Assembly: GCA_023259875.1 (NCBI GenBank) | Contig: JALRFL010000213.1 | Location: 1-16,702 of the forward strand | Direction: 5' to 3' | Length of the DNA: 16,702 nt | Source: Alphaproteobacteria bacterium | GTDB lineage: Bacteria; Pseudomonadota; Alphaproteobacteria; Puniceispirillales; UBA1172 | In this document: one piece after another, positions 16,654 to 16,702 of the stretch | Layout: each line of letters starts with the position of its first letter | How positions within the stretch are numbered: the first letter of the stretch is position 1 | Notes under the pieces: generated by a model | Told to the model about the DNA's origin: nothing | Databases searched by the model: none | What the model saw: the letters and a program-made list of their open reading frames with translations, nothing else | Program-made: the position numbers and the translations under genes

Positions 16654-16702
16654 TTAATGCTTACGCTTTGCCCTTATCGCCGTAGCCGAAAGGCCAATTT
16701 GT
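16654..16702 (-). CDS. nadD: nicotinate-nucleotide adenylyltransferase, C-terminal end only
   Basis: Reading into the window from its right edge on the minus strand, the last 15 codons are QIGLSATAIRAKRKH, followed by TAA. The SATAIR motif is the C-terminal signature of NadD, which makes nicotinate adenine dinucleotide in NAD synthesis. Position directly upstream of rsfS is the standard alphaproteobacterial order (nadD-rsfS-rlmH), which is strong context for such a short piece. The gene continues beyond the window. Confidence 0.75.
   Translation of the reverse strand, partial: QIGLSATAIRAKRKH

Overview
The window looks like ordinary core chromosome from an alphaproteobacterium of moderate G+C. 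The evidence is gene order and protein family: odhB-lpdA of the 2-oxoglutarate dehydrogenase operon, then xerC-DUF484-tal-priA, then an F1 ATP synthase operon (atpHAGDC) without the F0 genes, then the nadD-rsfS-rlmH-gpmI-ctpA-rppH cluster. Splitting F1 from F0 is typical of alphaproteobacteria. A marine SAR116-like or Rhodospirillales-like source is possible, but this is a guess from general appearance only.

Layout. Positions 1-2554 (+) hold the 3' part of odhB (E2), whose lipoyl-domain end is not readable in frame, and a complete lpdA (E3). Positions 2572-4749 (-) hold tal, a DUF484 gene and xerC, transcribed in that order; xerC converges on lpdA with only 17 bases between the stops. Positions 4750-4870 are a divergent intergenic region with a short direct repeat between tal and priA. 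priA (+, 4871-7087) is followed by a 243-base leader with a plausible sigma-70-type promoter and the five F1 genes (7331-12205, +). On the minus strand from 12230 to the window end are rppH, ctpA, gpmI, rlmH, rsfS and the last 15 codons of nadD; this operon converges on atpC with 24 bases between the stops.

How the genes fit together. OdhB and LpdA carry the last steps of 2-oxoglutarate oxidation in the TCA cycle. Tal and GpmI belong to the pentose phosphate and glycolytic routes. The F1 subunits make ATP in the soluble head of the synthase. XerC and PriA resolve chromosome dimers and restart replication forks. RsfS and RlmH act on the ribosome, RppH starts mRNA decay, CtpA is a membrane-anchored or periplasmic processing protease, and NadD makes NAD.

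I found no mobile element, CRISPR array, tRNA, rRNA, defence locus or biosynthetic cluster, and nothing that looks like a new system. The points worth a second look are the damaged or frameshifted start of odhB, the apparent absence of an M23/EnvC-like gene from the gpmI-ctpA junction, a short AtpC, an N-terminally short DUF484 protein fused translationally to xerC by an ATGA overlap, and the repeat between tal and priA.
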